A DNA stretch of 64,000 nt from Undaria pinnatifida (Eukaryota; Sar; Phaeophyceae; Laminariales; Alariaceae), in the NCBI GenBank assembly GCA_012845835.1, contig JABAKD010000026.1:4789699-4853698 (forward strand), given 5' to 3'. Below are positions 27,901-40,832 of the stretch, in pieces. A program made the position numbers and the translations under genes. Numbering within the stretch: position 1 is the first letter of the stretch; every line of letters starts with the position of its first letter. The notes beneath the pieces are model-generated. The model worked only from the letters and a program-made list of their open reading frames with translations. It was not told where the DNA came from and made no database searches.

Positions 27901-30900
27901 ATTAAGACCACCTGACAGCCACACCAGTCACCAAGCGAGTCAACCGCCAGCGTTCCAAGAGGCCTTATTGGCGCTGGTATCGCCATCGAGGAACGATATA
28001 AGTCATGCAAATCATACAAATAATGCAAATGACGTAAACAATTGGCATGTGTGTATTGTATGCATTGTAGTATTGCATCTAGTATTGCGATTGCTGCCGA
28101 TGTTGGCATCAACAATCAAGACGGACGGGAGGGGGGCAATTAAATAAGTAATGGTACCAGGTATGGGATAATTACATTCGAGGGTATGCAGGGGGTGAAA
28201 TTTTGTTTTTACTTTTTGTGCAAAACGGGAATCCAAAACGAAATTAAAAATTAAAAATGAGAAGAATTGGCATCGCCATCGCTCCATACCGACCTTTGTA
28301 CTTGACAATCAACACGGACATACAAGGGCACATGTATCGCAATCATTATAATATATAGACTATATGTTCAAGCAAACGTGTGTCGCAATAACTGCCACCA
28401 CCATACATAAAACGTTAAAAACAGCACGTGCTCTGCCACGACCACCACCACCATAACCACCCGAACCACCCGACAGCAGTACTCGCCACGTGAATCAACC
28501 ATGAACGTTCGGGGAGGCATTATTGGCATCGGGGAGGCATTACTGGTGTGTACGTAGTCTATAGGGTATGTGTTGTGTTGCGTTGACCTAGAGGCGTCTT
28601 GCAATCGGGGTCGCAGTCCCTACCGAGAGCAAAAACAGCACGTGTTCATGGGGGAAGCAGTGGCAAAAGGTATCGCCATCGCCATCGCCATCGCCAACGG
28701 TGTTTTCTCTTACTTTATGAGAGATCCACTGAGAGATCCACTGAGAGATCGACCAAGAGATCGACTAACGTAGAGCCTCATGCTGCACAGTGTCGCACGG
28801 CAAAAACAAGAGACTAAGCTACATACGAAGTACTCTAATGCTAATGAATGCACTCTAATTATAATGAATGATGAATACATGAATAGCCGGTGTTGCTTGC
28901 CGGGTTACTTGCGAGCTCGGTGGCTCACTGTTTTTTCTTCAGTGCTCAGTACCGCACTGTAGAGGTTTGTTCCCCTTTTCAACTTTTCAAATTAACGCCT
29001 TCACCACTGGAAACCCTTTTTTTCGACAAGTTTACTTCAAGTAGGTATAGGGAGGGGTTTCGAGGCTCTTAAGGGGGTAAGACACCTCCCGGGATTTCAA
29101 GCCATGATATGTATACGAACCACATTCCGGAGGGGAACCTTGCAATACAACATTGGTACTGGTATGCCATTACGAGCAACATGAAAAAATTGGTACCGCC
29201 ATCGCTCTACAACGGGGCCAACATCATCACTAATCACTAATCACTAATCACTAATCACTAATCACTAATCACTAATCACAAATCGAGATGGACGCTCGAG
29301 CGAACACGCAGGTCGCATTAATTGTCGTCGAGATGGACGTTCAAGCGAACACGAAGCGCATAAAATCGCAATCGAGATGCGCATATCGTCACTATCATAC
29401 CAGGTATATCGTACTCGCAGCGTGCACTTGTCTGCGCCACACGCTATCATCTGCCATCATCTGGCATGCCTCGTTTGTGCCAGACGCCGTAGTCGATCGT
29501 CTATCATCGTCTATGGTCCGCTTAAGCCGCTCCTTACCTTTCCCTCAAAGCTGCCAAGCTGCTCCGACATGGTCTTTGGGACGTAGGAGGTCACATTCTC
29601 CGACACCATCACGGCTAGCAGGAGGTTCGTCATGCACGCGACCACTCCGATCATCTCCAGGCACAGCTGCCAGGCCCCGATCGAGGCCTCTTCGTGACTC
29701 TGCATTCGTTCGGCATCCGACGGTTTCACAACGGTATTTGGCGGTTTCATATGCAGCATTCGACGGTTTCATATTCGGTACCTGCTATACAAGGGATTCG
29801 GTAACCTCTTCATATTTGGCATGTACAAAAATCGTAGTTGGCACTTGACAGCTTAATATTCGGCATTTCATGATTTCGCATTCGGCACTTGACGGCTTCG
29901 TATTTGGCGTTTGGCGGTTTACATTCAATATTCTGTTCTCTATTCGACGGTTTCGCATTCGACATTTAAAGGGTGCACATTAGGCGTTCGACGGTATAAC
30001 ATCAAAGACGTGGGTTGACGGCACTCTTGCCCCTTGACAGACAGCCGTCAGGGAACTAACTCCACATCCTAAAACTAGTATGATAAGGCCAAACACGCCT
30101 TGACGGATAAAAAAAACTAGATCGTCAACCGACATCTTTGTTTAGCATTTTGCATGTAACGACCTCCTGTTTCATACGTATCTTTCAACATGGGGCGGTA
30201 TCGCATTCGACAGTCGACGGTTTCGCATTCGGCAGTTGACGGTTTCATATTCGAAAGCCGACGACGGTTTCATATTCGGCAGTTGTCAGGTTCACATTCG
30301 GCAGTTGTCAGGTTCATATTCGGCATGCAACGGTTTCATATTTCATGTAGGCGTACAACGGTTTCATATTCGGCAATCCGACGGTTTCGCATCCGGCATT
30401 CGATGGTTTCGTATCAGCATTTTTTCGACGGTTTCGTATACGGCATCTGACGGTTTCGATACGGCATCTGACGGTTTCGCTTTCGGTATGCGCCGTTTTG
30501 GTATTGCGGTGGAGCAGGCCATGGACGAACACGGCAAATGGTCAAAGGTCAATGGCTTACCTGGGGTCGACGGGTCTTGACGAGCTTGGTTTGGTCAACC
30601 TTGAACTCCCACACGTTGTTCAGGATCGCGAAAAGAGGGGCAAGCGGGAAGACGACGAAGAACATGGCGATGTACCCGAATTGCAGCACCTGTTTCAGGT
30701 TGTCGCGACGGACAGGAGAGCATACGCGTTAACACGTTTACATCTCTATAAAATGATATACAGCCCTCATACAGACACAGATACAACATTGCAGGTCTCC
30801 ACTAAGCAGAAGCTACGATGTTCACTCACCTTGTTAATACTTGAAAAGCTCTTTGTATTATGCCCTCTGTCACGAACGGGTCACGGCATAACTGAAGCTA

Positions 30901-33900
30901 CAGCATTGTAGTAGGGTTACAGTAGGGTTACAGTAGGGTACAGTAGGGTACAGTAGAGTTACAGTAGGGTACCGTAGGGTACAGTAGGCGTCCCCCGGTA
31001 AGGCGGTGGTGTGCTACAGAGAGCAATATGACCGCCTTATGGGGGGAAGCCGCCTTATTAATCCTATTCAATCCAGGTTATGACTGCAGCTCCTCGGTCG
31101 TGGCAAGCGATTTGGACCGCCTTATATCGGGATACCGTCCAACATAGGGATACCGCCTTGTTGGGGGACCCCTGCGGTACGAGGCTGGTGCAAACTAGTA
31201 AAAACCCAATTCCGTCATCCCATCCTTCCTATACACACGCCTTCACAGACATGTGAAACCTTGTCATCCTATACTCATATCCAACATCCAGGATCCTAAG
31301 CCGTTGCCAGGCTCCCAGGGCAATACGATGACACTAGCCCACCCTGATTTTGGCCCCATGTAACCCCGGTATCCCCTCTATAAATAATCTACACCCAGAT
31401 ATACCATACTTCATATTAACGTTCGTAGGAGTATAAAAACACAAGCACAAACACGAACACAGACACAAACACACGCTCCTATTTCCGAGCGGTCTTGGCG
31501 TAACGTAGTTATCAGCGCACTCCTAAAATGGGGACAGAGCACTTGGAATCGGACCTTTAATAAGACCATTGTAGGAGTTGAAAAAAAGATCAACACTTAC
31601 ACCTTCACCATTTCACCTATCGCCCCAATCTCCTTGGTATCAAGTGCTTTGGCCACGACCCCGTTTAGCACTACACCCGCATTCGAGAGTACGAACCACT
31701 TCAAAACGGCAAAAGGAAATGATATACGTTTTGGCGGGATCGGGAACCGGAGCTAGAACACCTCGTGGCTTCTTGTTGGAGAGGCAAGTTGGTTAATATT
31801 CCTGACGTTGAATAATTGATCTCGATGGCGGCAACGTGACACGCAAAAACATAGCACGAAAAAAAAAACAGACCCACACAAAAAAAAAAAAAATAAACAA
31901 CCCAGAATTTTCTGAGAACTTTCGAAGGAACCAGAATTTTCACAGAGTTTCGAATAAAGCAGAACTTTCTGAGAGAACTTTCGAAAAAAACAGATTTTTC
32001 TGATAACCTTTTAATATAGGGTGATATACTTTTCTGAGAAACTTCAAGTGTCACTCGCCATCTCTAGGTATTCGCTCTCCACGTCCGCCGGGTCAGACTT
32101 CATCTCCTCCAGCAGCTCCTCAGCATCGATGGTGCCCGTGTGCTTCACCAGGAAGGTGGGGTCTTTGGGAGGCTGAGGCGAGAAAAACAGGGGGGGGGGA
32201 GAGGGGTACTCATTTCTTGCACGGCCGTAGGCGTATGACTATAGACTCCTACAACGCACGTCGGGTTTGCACCGGCCAGGCAGACAGCCCTTGCACCAAA
32301 AGCGCGAATCGCCGTGAGGTGTTTTCGGCAAGTTACATGAAGGGCGAGCTGCATCCTACTAGGAACCGCTTGTGAGGCGGACACCGGCATCGGGGGCGGG
32401 CGGGGGGTACTCATTTGTTGATTGTCTTGGTAACTTAACGACCAACCAGTGACTACGACTTCGTAGTTTTGTTTTGTATACACGAAAGTTAAACGCGAAT
32501 CGACCCTCTCTTCCACATTTATTTTTTCAAATCTCTTTACGTTTTTCTTAGAAATCGAGCATCATGTACAATACCAGGCATATCATTAAAAAGCCTCACG
32601 TTCTTCTTGTCGTTGCGGTCCTTGAGCCAGCGCATGGCAACCGGCTGGTAAATCTCGACAAACTGCGAAATGAACTGCTTGACCATCATCATCATCATCA
32701 CCAGCTGCCGCAGGCGGTCGATGTCCCGAAGCCAGAACCCCACGTACAGCAAAGCGCAGTAGGAGTTCACGAACTGGAAGGCGAACATCTGCGAAAAAAG
32801 AAAGGCAAGCAGGCGACGCGACGCGAGCCGAGCGAGGGCCACAACAGGTGTATTATGGCGGGCGGGCGGCACCCCAGAGGTTACAATGCAAAACAAGCCG
32901 CGATAGATATCACCTGTGTGTTTTCGTTCCATACTAACGAAGGAGGCGTTATTCGTTCACCTTGATGAAGGCATTAACGTGGTTTCTGCCAAAGGTGGGG
33001 GGTGCTCCTCGAAGTCAATCATTCTGTCTCCCGGAGTCCCGAAAAAAAGTCAGTAAATAAGAGTTTCGTATTGAGCCCAGTGTAAACGCGGAAAACATTT
33101 CGCTTCTTATCACAAATCGCCACGTATGTTGCTCTTCCTTATGTTGGCGTTTCTTGCCTGGATCGCGAAAACGAGCTCATTTTCCTATTGGCAACTTCTT
33201 AGGTTCGTCCAAAAAGTACGCCTTAGGTTCTTATCGCGTTATTTTTTACTCGTGGGCCAATAATATACACATAGTTTCCCCATCCCGTGTTGAGTAAACT
33301 AATTAAATCACCCGCCTTCTCCCTTGTGGGGCATCATTACATCTTGATTACAGTATATCTTGATGATATCTTGACTACAGTCTAGCGACCACAAAAACGA
33401 CGATCGATCGCGACATTTTCAATCGTCTGCCTTCACCGTGAGCGCGCAGCAGCGGTACGAGTACGATCATGCTGCACCTGTCCTGTCCCGTTCCGTTCCG
33501 TACGAGAGAATCTTTGAATTAGTGTATTGTTGTCATTTTTTTTCGGACACCAATTTCATCATCACCAACCAGCAGCGGCCGATTATGCCATAATCGTCCG
33601 TTTTAGACGTGAACACTCTCAAGTCTCAGAAGGGTGAAATTACAATTTGCAAGGAGGCGTTTTCTTGTTCACCTTGATGATGAGGGCGTTTTTCTTTCGG
33701 ACGTCCGTGGGGTGCTCCTCGAAGTCATTCAAGGCCCGAGCCAGGAAGTCGTAGGCGAAAGAGGCCACGATCGGCACAACGCTGTACAGCAGCAAAGGGT
33801 AGTACTGCATGTACGAGTCCGCCCCGTACACCTGTAATACCCGACACGGCCAGAAAGCGAGAAGACGAGAGAGCATCAAGACATCATCAAGACATACTTG

Positions 33901-36900
33901 GGGTTAGGGCGTCTAGACAATCAATCCGGTACAAAAGGTCCAAATACACAGGAAGTCGCGGCGGCAGGAAAACCCAGGATCGTATCGCCTGCCCGGGGAA
34001 GGAACATCAACAGTTGATCAACCCCAACAACATAAACAACGATGAGTGCCACCCCGTTTGTTATTACGATGTATATTCTTAATGAGGCGTCTACCGTTCT
34101 TACCTTGACAGCGTTATCGCTAAGCCAGATGCAGTAAAGCATGACACGGATGACCACGTAGATGGCAGCCAGGATGATGGGTACTGTCATGCACAGCTTT
34201 CCGGCCGGGCTGGGCGAGAACTCCCCCTCCTTCAAGACCGTGCACCACCATCACCATCATCATCACCATTACCATCATCATGACCATCATCATGACCATC
34301 ATCATCACCATCATCATGACCATCACCATCATCATCATCACCGTCACCATCATCATTACCACCACCACCGACACCATCATCAACAACACCACCACCACCA
34401 GCATCATCAACACCATCACCATCACCAACACCAGCATCATGATCATCACCACCATCATCACCACCGCCACCAAAAGCACCATCACGACCACCACCACCAC
34501 CATCATCAGCGTCGTCATGATCGATACCACGACAACCAATAGCACCGTCAGCCGCGAAGAGGTCCGGGATTTAAAGGAGGACAGACAACGTGCCGCGACA
34601 AAATACACACACGAGAGAGAGAAACCACACAGGCACAAGTGATTCGAGTCAGATCAGCAACACATACGCCAGAGAAGCCACATTATAACATGCAAGTTAA
34701 GGCAGACCACATCAAGTACAGCCTAGTTAGTCGGTGGGCATGAACGTGCAAGGCACTATAAAGATGCCAAGACGGCGCGCTGTCATTGCTGTCACTAAAC
34801 CACGATTTGAACAGCAGACAGAGCTAACCGAACCCCGGAAAAGCTTGCCGTGCCGAGCTGCAATCAGCATTAACACACATCAATCGCCAAACATTGATCA
34901 CTGTTCGAAGGTGATCAACCAACCTTCCTAGGAAATCAACCATCTTACTCCGTATTATATTCGTAGATAAGAACCTAACCAACAATCCTTCCTAGAGCAG
35001 GTAATCAACCATCAACAACCAACGGCAACCAACGGCCAGCAATCAAAAATCAACAACCAATAATCCATAATAGCAGTATGCATCTTCCTTGCTTCGTTTT
35101 CTGTATATTATGAAAATTAAAATACACTCCAGCTGTGAGATCGAAGATTTTGTCGAAACTCATCTTTGCAAGCTGTGTGTGATACTCCGATCGCGCGTAT
35201 TACGGGTTGTGTGTCCTCATTAAGGATATAGGTCGGCGACTCCCCTTGCAACTACAGTGTAGCTATCAGGGTCAACATGGTGATGTTAGAGTCTGTGCGC
35301 GGAAACTATAAAACCCGTTTCTGAGGGGGACAAAATCTGACAGCTGTGGAAGGAAATGCATCAGTTTATCAAGTGAATCCTGTAAGTCGAATACCCGGTG
35401 AGGGGAGGGCGGAGTTTTCAAGGACGTGGGGGCCTGATTTTGATCAAAAGGGGGGCGGGAGGGGACGGGTGGGGCAGGTCAATTTGTGCGTGGAAACTAT
35501 ACATATTTCTTGTAGAGGAGGGGGGGGGAATGTGGCGGGGAGGGCCGGGGCCGGGGGGGGGAGGGCTTTAGGTGGCATAGATGTAGGGGTTTGATATACG
35601 CGTGGTGCTAGGTCTAGGCAATGGTGCGGGTGGTGGGGATGGAGGGGGCGTTGGGGGCGGGGGTGGGTGGGAATTGCAGCAGCGGCATGGACGGCTCTGA
35701 AACGATAACGAGGCGATATCTAGGGCGTGGAAGTGTTTATTACTCTGGCGGATTTCGATAGTAGGTGGGGCGTTTAAGCAAGAGGAAGCGAGGGAAAAAA
35801 AAAAAGGCGGTGGGTGGGGGGGGGGGAAGGGTTTTCAAGAGGTTTAGGTCACATATAATATCAAAGTCAAGGATTTGGTCGACACTGGTGTTCGCAACAT
35901 TGTGTGTGATCCTCCGATCGCGCGTATTAATCATATATGTAGGGGCTTGCTATACGCGCGGTGCTGGGTCTAGGCGATCGTGCGGGGTGTGGGGAAGGAG
36001 GGGGCGTTGGAGGGGGGGAGGGGGGATGAATGAAAACTACGTCATGGATGGCTAAAAGGATAATGACGTGATATCAATTGCTTAGAAGTGTTTATTACTC
36101 TGGCCGATTTCGATTGTAAGTGGGGCGTTTGAACGAACTGGGTATATCTCGTGCTTTTGCTGTTTCTTATTTCTTCCTCTTTTTTGTTCTCAGATTAGTA
36201 GATACATTGCACACAGCAGTGTAGTTGTTTTCAGCTGTGAAACGTATGAACACATAGTGAGGATTGTGGGCACGAAAAGTGAAATGCGACGGAAAGCAGA
36301 CGTATGAATAGGAAAACCGAATAACGCGTTTTTTACTTTGGACGATTATGCTTCTTACCTTTCAGGAATACAGCATTAATCGCCATTGTCATTGACTAGT
36401 AGATATTCAACCACTGACAACCAACATGCAGCCAGCAATCGGTGAACAACGACCAGCAATCAACAACAATATCAAACATACACCAGGTATCAGGTAGTCA
36501 GTCATTAGCAGCCCATAACCAACCAGTAACCCTTAATCCATTTTGTATGGGTGTAACCACCAACCATCAGCCCTTGACCCTCAAGATCAAACATTTCGTA
36601 CATAATCAACAATCGACCAACCAGCATCAACCAACAACCAACAGCTGTCCATTGATAGGGTTCTTGGCTGTTGGCCTGCTCGCTCCTCACGCACCTTCAT
36701 CGCCGAGATCCGCATGAGCTCTTTGTCCTCCACCCCATCCACACCCCAACGGAAGGCGATCTCACTGTTGCGGCGCCGCCATAGGTCCAGAAACATGCCC
36801 GTCCACACCATGATGAGAACGCAGAACATGGGCAGCAGCAGGCTGTCCGGCGAGCCAGCCCTCCACTGGTCCAAGAACAGGAAAAGGCCTCCGATGCTGG

Positions 36901-39900
36901 GGACTACCAATGCCCTGATGGACGAAAAAACAAGGGGATTGCTTAGTAGGGTATTTTTTTCATTTGCTTATTTTTTGCTCATCCCATCAAGCATTGTCGT
37001 CACAATCTTTGTTTGTCTTCCCGCCCTAAACGTAATTCAGACCCGGGTATATACCGGGGTACCACATCTGTGAGTGAGTGGTGATACTCGGGTATGTACC
37101 CGGGTACCGGCAGAGCGTATTATACCCTTCGTACTGAATATGACTTTAGAATAATCACTGTGGTGCATCGTTGACATATGCCAAAAGGGTGTTGTGGTTG
37201 TTTTTAATAACTTTTGAGCCGTTACTTAGTGCTGCGTTATCGGTGTAATTGTAGGGAGGCTGTTGTAAAAAAATTATACTTCGAAGTATGATAAAATGCC
37301 TGATGCATGAACGGTTCAAGGATTTGGTTAGTAGGGAATATATCTACGCACTCCAGAATACACGGGCACAACATCTTACGTATCGTATTGTTGGAGATAC
37401 TCCGATCGCGCGAATTACTGGGTGTGTGTCCTCATTAAGGATATACTAGGTAGGTCGGCGACTCCCCTCAGACCTAGCTGGTACCAGGGTCAACAGGGTG
37501 ATGTTAATCACCGTGTACCAGGTATGTATAACCCTATTTCCATTAAAAAAACATAGCTCAAGTCCAAAAAATAATATCCCACCTCGTGTAGAACCCCAAC
37601 CAGGCGAAGTACATCCCAATATAAGGTCCAAAGTAAGCGTTGACGGCAGCAGGAGCCTCCTTGTAGCCCGTCTTGGCTACACCGTCAAGCGCCGTTTTGT
37701 CGTGCAGAAGGGTCATCTGCGGAAACACACGTCAAAACATACCACATTCTGAGAATTCAGTACGCATTCGCTAACCTCTTTACATACGCATCCACGTCTA
37801 TGGGGACACACTGCTTGGAGTCAGTTCGATAGGGGGGGGGTGTTTGTGATTACCAAATTATCTTGGGTAAAAAAAAAGAAAAACATGAAAACGAAACACA
37901 AAACAGAAAACCTGATTCGCGGCCTCTCAAATCTTGGTGAACAACTGTTGGCTAATTGGGTTGGAGTTATCCAGACCAACCCCAGCCAATAAGTATCAAG
38001 GGGGAGGTGGACAAAAAGGGCCATTTCGGGCGTCTGTAGCTAATTTTTCGTGGGTTGGGTTGGCCTTGGGATATATATATAATATGACATTCGTCGGTTT
38101 CAAGATATGTTTTTTTTAAATGTTTTAAAGACGTCAGCTGTGAGTTCGATTTATTCAAGGGTCGATACTCATTCTTGCAAGATGCGTGAAACTCCGGTCG
38201 CACGTTGTTACTTTTTAAAGATATGTAAATCCTTTGCATCTTTGTCAATGGCGATTTCGTGTCCACAACATGAATGCTAATTCGCTTTCTCCTACCCAGC
38301 CAAATTGAGCATCCCGCAAACACGGTATTGTGCGTGTCGTTTTCTTCCAGCATCGCCCTACGTTTTCGACCCCTCCAAAACTGCGTGCACTAAACCACCA
38401 GTAAACCACCAGTAAACCACCTATCAGGCAATCAGCAAGCAACATGCACATACTTTACGCTCCCACGGAAAATCTGCAGCAGAGAGTAGTGACACAAAAG
38501 CGACATCGACGACCTACAGCAGACGCAGGCGCGACGGCAGCGTGCGCTCCAAACACAAAAACAGGGAAAAAAACACGTCGTGGATACAACAAAAAAACAA
38601 ACAAACTACAAGAAGGTACGAGGGTATTGACCCCTTGACCCCTGACAGCAGCAACGCCTTCATATCATTCTACACCGCGGTAAGGGGAATAATTTTCAGC
38701 GGGGTGTCGGCGGCGGCGCCCCCCAGCGTGCTCCTGAAAAAGCAAACCACAGGGCATGCACCGAAGCGGCTCTCACCTCTTTGTACTGCACGCCGGAGCG
38801 CATGATAACCTGGAGGGCATCGGCGCAAAGCTGAGATATCTCGCCTGACGTGTAATCCCCCCTTGGCTTGGTTGGCAGACCCCTTTCCACAGCCGACTTG
38901 ACCATGAGCTTAGGCCCCATACCCAGCACCATGGTCATCGTCGGAGGCACTACATCCCCATGCAGCATGGACTGACAAACGAACGTCAAGGGTTGGGGTC
39001 AGGGTGAGGGTTCTTGAGGATAGGGTTAGGGTCAGGGTCAGGGTTCTTGAGGGTTAGGGTTAGGGTTAGGGTGAGGGTTCTTGAGGATAGGGTTAGGGTT
39101 AGGGTGAGGGTTCTTGAGGGTTAGGGTTAGGGTTAGGGTGAGGGTTCTTGAGGATAGGGTTAGGGTTAGGGTGAGGGTTCTTGAGGGTTAGGGTCAGGGT
39201 TAGGGTGAGGGTTCTTGAGGATAGGGTTAGGGTTAGGGTGAGGGTTCTTGAGTCAGGGTTAGGGTTGGGGTTGGGGTTCAAAAAAGGCGGTCGAGGGGAA
39301 GGGAGGATGCGAGGGGTTTGTTCTAGACTTAGAGCTATAGGGTTGAAACTTAAAACACGTTGGTCGAGGGGACAACCAGACGCGCCCGTTTAGGGGTAAG
39401 GATATAACTACTACTCTAAATTACTCTCAATGAGGGTCCAGGTATAGCGACAAAAAACACGTCAAACGCGGCGTTAACACCCGTGTAAGGAAGCTAGAGC
39501 GTGCACCAGTGTGTCATCTTGATGCCTTCACATGCGGCGTACACCTCCCTACGCTTCGGACACGTCTTCTACCCCAGTACTCCACTAGTCGGGGCTGCTT
39601 CGTGTGGGCGATGCTGCAATTGAGTAATGTTGTTCGACATGTTTTCCAAGCACCACATCCTACCAGCACACCAGCAGACCATACCAAACCAAGCACCGCA
39701 CCGTACATAACATCACACTTTCACACCATTCCAAACAGCAGCATCACTCTATTAATACCGTAGTACTACAATGTACCATAACATTATCACGCCATATACC
39801 ATATACCATATTACCATATACCATAACCATATAACCTATAACCATAAACCATCAATTAGTTGACTAAGCGTCGATGGCTGATGCTATACCATTTTAATGA

Positions 39901-40786
39901 TCATACCAGCACACTGTACCGGAACACCATACCATACCATCACATCATACCATAACGTCATACAAGAAAAACGCAATCCACTCTCCTCTATGATCCATCA
40001 GCTGCACAGCAGTAGCTGTACACCACCAGTGCAGGTGCCACGACTGGCAATACACGCTCACAACATACACCACACCAAACTTTACCGCAAAGCAAACACA
40101 TGCAGGGCACAGGCTCACCACGTGCACAACGAAGCCAACGCATGACACAGTCTCACGAAGTGCATAACGATGCCTCCGGTTCTGAGGTGGGGCATGGCCG
40201 CATCACGGTGATCCTCAACGTTACCCGTAAAGCCCCAATATCGCTATCACATAATACCAACCAAGCGCCATCGCCACCCTGCCCGGTCTGCCGGTGCCGA
40301 GCGTGGGCTTTGGGGGGGTCCCAAGGGGCCACGCTTTTTCGTAGAAAACAAATCTATCGAGGGGGGGCGTTTGGCATCGCCTACCATACCATACCATACT
40401 ATACCAAATCAAGCACCGCACCATGCCATAACACCACCATCATATCACACCAAACCTAGCACCTCACCATGCCATCACACAATCACATCACACGAAATCA
40501 ACCAAGCACACCTCACCATGCCACCACACCATCACATCACACCAAGACAAGCATCACACCATGCCGTCACATTCTCACCAAGTGCACAATGAAGCCCCTG
40601 GTCCTCAAGTTCAGCATGGCCGCATCCGGATCTCCCTTAACCCCCATCATCACAATCTCCGGCGCCCCGAACACCGGCCCACCGGCCACCGTTCTCGGCT
40701 TCGGAGGCTCAGCAGCAGCAGCAGCAGCAACGGCAGCAGTAGCAGGGGCAGCAGCGGTAGCATCCCCTCCCGCAGCAACACTTCCC

Positions 40787-40832
<46 letters not shown>

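Noticed and set aside
34162-34542. Plus-strand His-rich 126-codon frame and the matching Met/Val-rich minus frame
   Set aside because: Both are translations of a CAT/CAC microsatellite in intron 4; no flanking conserved sequence.
39099-39281. Asn-Pro repeat protein frame
   Set aside because: Translation of TTAGGG-type repeats.
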